Shown: piece after piece, positions 61,283 to 64,000 of the stretch
How the letters are laid out: every line of letters begins with the position of its first letter
How positions within the stretch are numbered: the stretch's first letter is position 1
DNA from: Cyclobacteriaceae bacterium
GTDB taxonomy: Bacteria; Bacteroidota; Bacteroidia; Cytophagales; Cyclobacteriaceae
DNA length: 64,000 bases
Assembly: GCA_022842845.1 (NCBI GenBank)
Contig: JALHOT010000002.1
Location: 248,001 to 312,000, forward strand
Direction: 5' to 3'
Notes under the pieces: model-generated
What the model was told of the DNA's origin: nothing
The model's input: only the letters and a program-made list of their open reading frames with translations
The model's database searches: none
Translations under genes and position numbers: made by a program

Positions 61283-64000
61283 ATGAAAGTTTCAGCGGCA
61301 CAGCCATTTCAAATTGTGTATTCGGTTTTTCAACACGAGTACCTGGGCTATGTGTTTGAGTCTTATATCGTGCACCTGGACGAGCGGGGGAAACTGACCT
61401 ACCAGCATCAAAACATATCACACAAAAATGCACGCGAATTTGCCAAAGGCCTTGATGATCGTGATTTCAAACTCATAGAAATCATGGATGCCATGCAACA
61501 GGATGTTATCGTGAAGAAATATTCTGTTAAGCAGATGAAGCCGGAAGAGTTTTTCTCTAAAACCTATGACAAGGTAAAGGGCAATGAACTCATACAGGAG
61601 CAGATAGAAGATTACATGGAGAAGAGACGTGCACAGGTGCTTGATTTGCTAAAAGGCAAAATGGTATTTGAAATGGGGAACGATGGAGAACCCACCTGGC
61701 GCAAACTGGAGGTAATGGATAAGCGTGCCAGTGTACAATTCCATTTTATGCGCACCCCAGAAAACACCCAGTATTACCCGACTCTATCCTACGAAGGAAA
61801 AAAAATAGAGTTACCGAATCCGGCTGCATTTTTAGTATGCAAGCACCCGGCTTGGTTAGTACTCAACGGCAAGTTATATGGCTTTGAAAAGGGTGTTGAT
61901 GGAAAAAAACTCATTCCTTTTTTAACGAAGAAGGCGGTTACCATTCCTAAAAATTTAGAGGAAACCTATTACAACCGTTTCGTAGCTCCACTCATTGCTT
62001 CTTTTGATCACATAGAAGCCCAAGGCTTTGAAATACAAAAGCATGAACATGATCCTCATCCCGTGCTTACGTTGTCAGAACTACACACAGCCCAATCTAC
62101 CCAGGCTGCTACTTTGTTTGATACAGCCCCTGCTCCACAGGAGGATAAAACAGATGAAAGTGGCAAGTTGGTTTTTGATCTTTCGTTTAAATATGGAAAG
62201 TACCGCTTTCGAGGAGACGCAAGTGGGGCCATCAATGTGAGTGTTGAGAAACATGATGAGCAATATGTTTTTCATAGGGTAACGCGTAAGCCTGATCTGG
62301 AAAAGAAGTTCTTGCAAACGCTTCAAAAGTTGGGCCTTCCCTTCAAAGATTTCAGGGTAGCGGTGCCCAAAGCAGAAGCCTTTTCCTGGCTCAACGAAAA
62401 CCGTGTTAACATGCTTAACCTCGGTTTTGAAGTGAGCCAGCCTGAAAGCAGAGACAAGAAATATTTTGTTGGCAAAGCGATTATTGAAGTTGAAGTAAAA
62501 GAGAATATCGACTGGTTTGATATTCATGCAAAAATTCGATTTGGCGATTTTGACATACCTTTTAAAGAGTTGCGCAAATTAATCATGCGCAAAAAAGTAG
62601 AGTTTAAATTACCGAATGGCGAAATCGCCATTATTCCTGATGCGTGGCTAACTAAATATTCAGACCTTTTTGCCCTAAGTGAAACAGAAGGAAAAAATGA
62701 AAAGCCCGTATTGCGAAAGCATCATCTGGCGCTGGTGAAGGAATTAGAAGAAGGTAATCTGGCCAAGGTTCATATCAGCGAGCGCCTGAGAAGTTTGAGC
62801 TCATTTACAGGCATTAAAAACTACGACATACCTAAAGGTTTTGGAGGAGAATTAAGACCCTATCAAAAAGCAGGGTATAACTGGCTTCGTTTCTTAAACG
62901 AATACAGACTGGGTGGCGTGCTGGCAGATGATATGGGTTTGGGTAAAACAGTGCAAACACTTACCCTGCTTCAATCTGAAAGGGAATCTGCCCACGGAAC
63001 TTCTTTACTGGTTATGCCAACCTCTTTGGTGTATAACTGGGAGATGGAGGCCAAGAAATTTACACCTGAATTAAAGATACTGACCTACACAGGCACACAG
63101 CGAAATAAAGATGTTAAACGTTTTGATCAGTACGATTTAGTGCTTACCTCTTATGGTATTGTACGTTTAGATGTAGAACTCTTTAAGAATTTCTATTTTA
63201 ACTATATCATTCTGGACGAGTCGCAGGTCATTAAAAATCCTACTTCTAATATCGCTCAGGCAGTACGTGAGTTAAAGTCAAGACAAAGATTAGCCCTAAC
63301 TGGTACACCATTAGAAAATACGACCATGGATTTATGGTCGCAGATGACCTTTATTAATCCAGGTCTGCTTGGGCCACAAACGTATTTTAAGAACGAGTTC
63401 CTCAACCCTATCGAAAAGAAGGGTGATGAGGTTCGTTCAAAGCGTCTTCACACCATCATTAAACCTTTTATGCTGCGCAGGCATAAGTCACAGGTAGCCA
63501 CGGAACTTCCTGAGAAAGTTGAAAATGTGCAGTACTCCGAAATGAGTGCTGCCCAGGAAGAAAAGTATGAGGAGGCAAAAGCATTTTACAGAGGTAAAAT
63601 TCTTGATCAGATTGATAAGGAAGGTTTAGGCAGCAGTCGTTTTATGATATTGGAGGGCTTAACAAAACTTCGTCAGCTGGCCAATCATCCAAAAATGATT
63701 GATGCGAATTATGATGGAGATTCAGGTAAGTTCGAAGACATCATGCACATGCTGGCCAGTGCCTTGGCCGAAGATCATAAGGTGCTTGTTTTTAGTCAAT
63801 ATGTAAAACACCTTGAGTTGGTGAAACAATATTTGAAGGAGCAAAAAATAGACTTTGCTTATCTGGATGGAAGTAGCAATGACCGCAAGGAGCAAGTGGA
63901 GCGTTTTAATAAAGATCCTAAGCTCAAGTTATTTTTAATTTCTATTAAAGCTGGTGGTCTGGGTCTTAACCTTACTGAAGCCGATTATGTTTTCATTTTA
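61283..64000 (+). CDS. SNF2-family DEAD/DEAH-box helicase, right end outside window
   Basis: At least 906 residues, no stop before the window edge. An N-terminal region of about 520 residues (MKVSAAQPFQIVYSVF...) leads to the SNF2 motor: LADDMGLGKT (547-556, Walker A), LDESQ (644-648, motif II), and RLALTGTPLENTTMDLWSQM (motif III region). The second RecA lobe has begun, with FSQYVKHL and GLGLNLTEADYVFIL. It is an ATP-driven DNA translocase; the target is unknown. The ATG at 61283 is a reasonable start. Confidence 0.9.
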   Translation, partial: MKVSAAQPFQIVYSVFQHEYLGYVFESYIVHLDERGKLTYQHQNISHKNAREFAKGLDDRDFKLIEIMDAMQQDVIVKKYSVKQMKPEEFFSKTYDKVKGNELIQEQIEDYMEKRRAQVLDLLKGKMVFEMGNDGEPTWRKLEVMDKRASVQFHFMRTPENTQYYPTLSYEGKKIELPNPAAFLVCKHPAWLVLNGKLYGFEKGVDGKKLIPFLTKKAVTIPKNLEETYYNRFVAPLIASFDHIEAQGFEIQKHEHDPHPVLTLSELHTAQSTQAATLFDTAPAPQEDKTDESGKLVFDLSFKYGKYRFRGDASGAINVSVEKHDEQYVFHRVTRKPDLEKKFLQTLQKLGLPFKDFRVAVPKAEAFSWLNENRVNMLNLGFEVSQPESRDKKYFVGKAIIEVEVKENIDWFDIHAKIRFGDFDIPFKELRKLIMRKKVEFKLPNGEIAIIPDAWLTKYSDLFALSETEGKNEKPVLRKHHLALVKELEEGNLAKVHISERLRSLSSFTGIKNYDIPKGFGGELRPYQKAGYNWLRFLNEYRLGGVLADDMGLGKTVQTLTLLQSERESAHGTSLLVMPTSLVYNWEMEAKKFTPELKILTYTGTQRNKDVKRFDQYDLVLTSYGIVRLDVELFKNFYFNYIILDESQVIKNPTSNIAQAVRELKSRQRLALTGTPLENTTMDLWSQMTFINPGLLGPQTYFKNEFLNPIEKKGDEVRSKRLHTIIKPFMLRRHKSQVATELPEKVENVQYSEMSAAQEEKYEEAKAFYRGKILDQIDKEGLGSSRFMILEGLTKLRQLANHPKMIDANYDGDSGKFEDIMHMLASALAEDHKVLVFSQYVKHLELVKQYLKEQKIDFAYLDGSSNDRKEQVERFNKDPKLKLFLISIKAGGLGLNLTEADYVFIL

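Noticed and set aside
1-64000. CRISPR array, insertion sequences, prophage, tRNA or rRNA genes
   Set aside because: No regular spacer repeats, transposase domains, phage structural genes or cloverleaf/rRNA signatures were found. The only long perfect repeat I found is the 58-base one at 51.0/52.0 kb.

Overview
The window looks like a chromosomal segment of a Bacteroidota bacterium, most likely order Cytophagales. Evidence: a gliding lipoprotein GldD homologue behind ssb, the 29-residue AURKAIP1/COX24-like microprotein, a Bacteroidota-style promoter (TTTG, 19 bases, TAnnTTTG) before an HU gene, LytS/LytTR and HisKA_3/LuxR-type regulators, DUF2911, a lamin-tail-domain exoprotein, and AT-leaning coding with few Shine-Dalgarno sites. 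I saw no tRNA, rRNA, CRISPR array, insertion sequence or phage gene, and no gene-free stretch longer than about 300 bases.

Layout. 1-2.55 kb: a lamin-tail exoprotein gene that enters from the left and is cut by two in-frame stop codons. 2.6-9.3 kb: TMEM175-like channel, then a housekeeping block (RNase G, COX24-like microprotein, TPR protein, HU; divergently mutY, ssb, gldD, an NTF2-like gene). 9.3-19.7 kb: PLP enzyme, YCII protein, a membrane GAF sensor with a thioredoxin-like partner, 2'-5' RNA ligase, DPP-IV-type peptidase, BLUF photoreceptor, PrsW protease, RluD, radical SAM protein. 19.9-23.1 kb: LiaF-like/DUF4288/LytS/LytTR operon. 23.1-26.5 kb: rpiB, tatC, glyA, a lipoprotein. 26.7-30.5 kb: a small biosynthetic cluster (type III polyketide synthase, methyltransferase, UbiA prenyltransferase, FAD reductase). 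30.6-50 kb: mixed metabolism and stress genes (aspartyl protease with PDZ, LOG, DUF2911, two RidA, two amidohydrolases, nitroreductase, S10 peptidase, acyl-CoA dehydrogenase, cryptochrome-DASH, prfA, tag, DinB, trans-sulfuration enzyme).

50.0-55.1 kb is the most unusual part: three pairs of a small soluble protein (ending in a Cys-Pro...Cys-Pro tail) and a seven-helix membrane protein, stop and start overlapping or almost touching, then a fourth seven-helix protein without a partner, then a one-helix histidine kinase and a LuxR-type response regulator, all on one strand with short gaps. A perfect 58-base repeat joins two of the cassettes. I do not recognise the small or seven-helix families; I infer a multi-input signalling module in which the membrane proteins supply the sensing that the kinase lacks.

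55.4-64 kb: an atypical receiver domain, a small hypothetical gene, purM, a TrmH-family methyltransferase with an overlapping multi-pass membrane protein, rbfA, a LolC/E-type permease and a SNF2 helicase that runs off the right edge.
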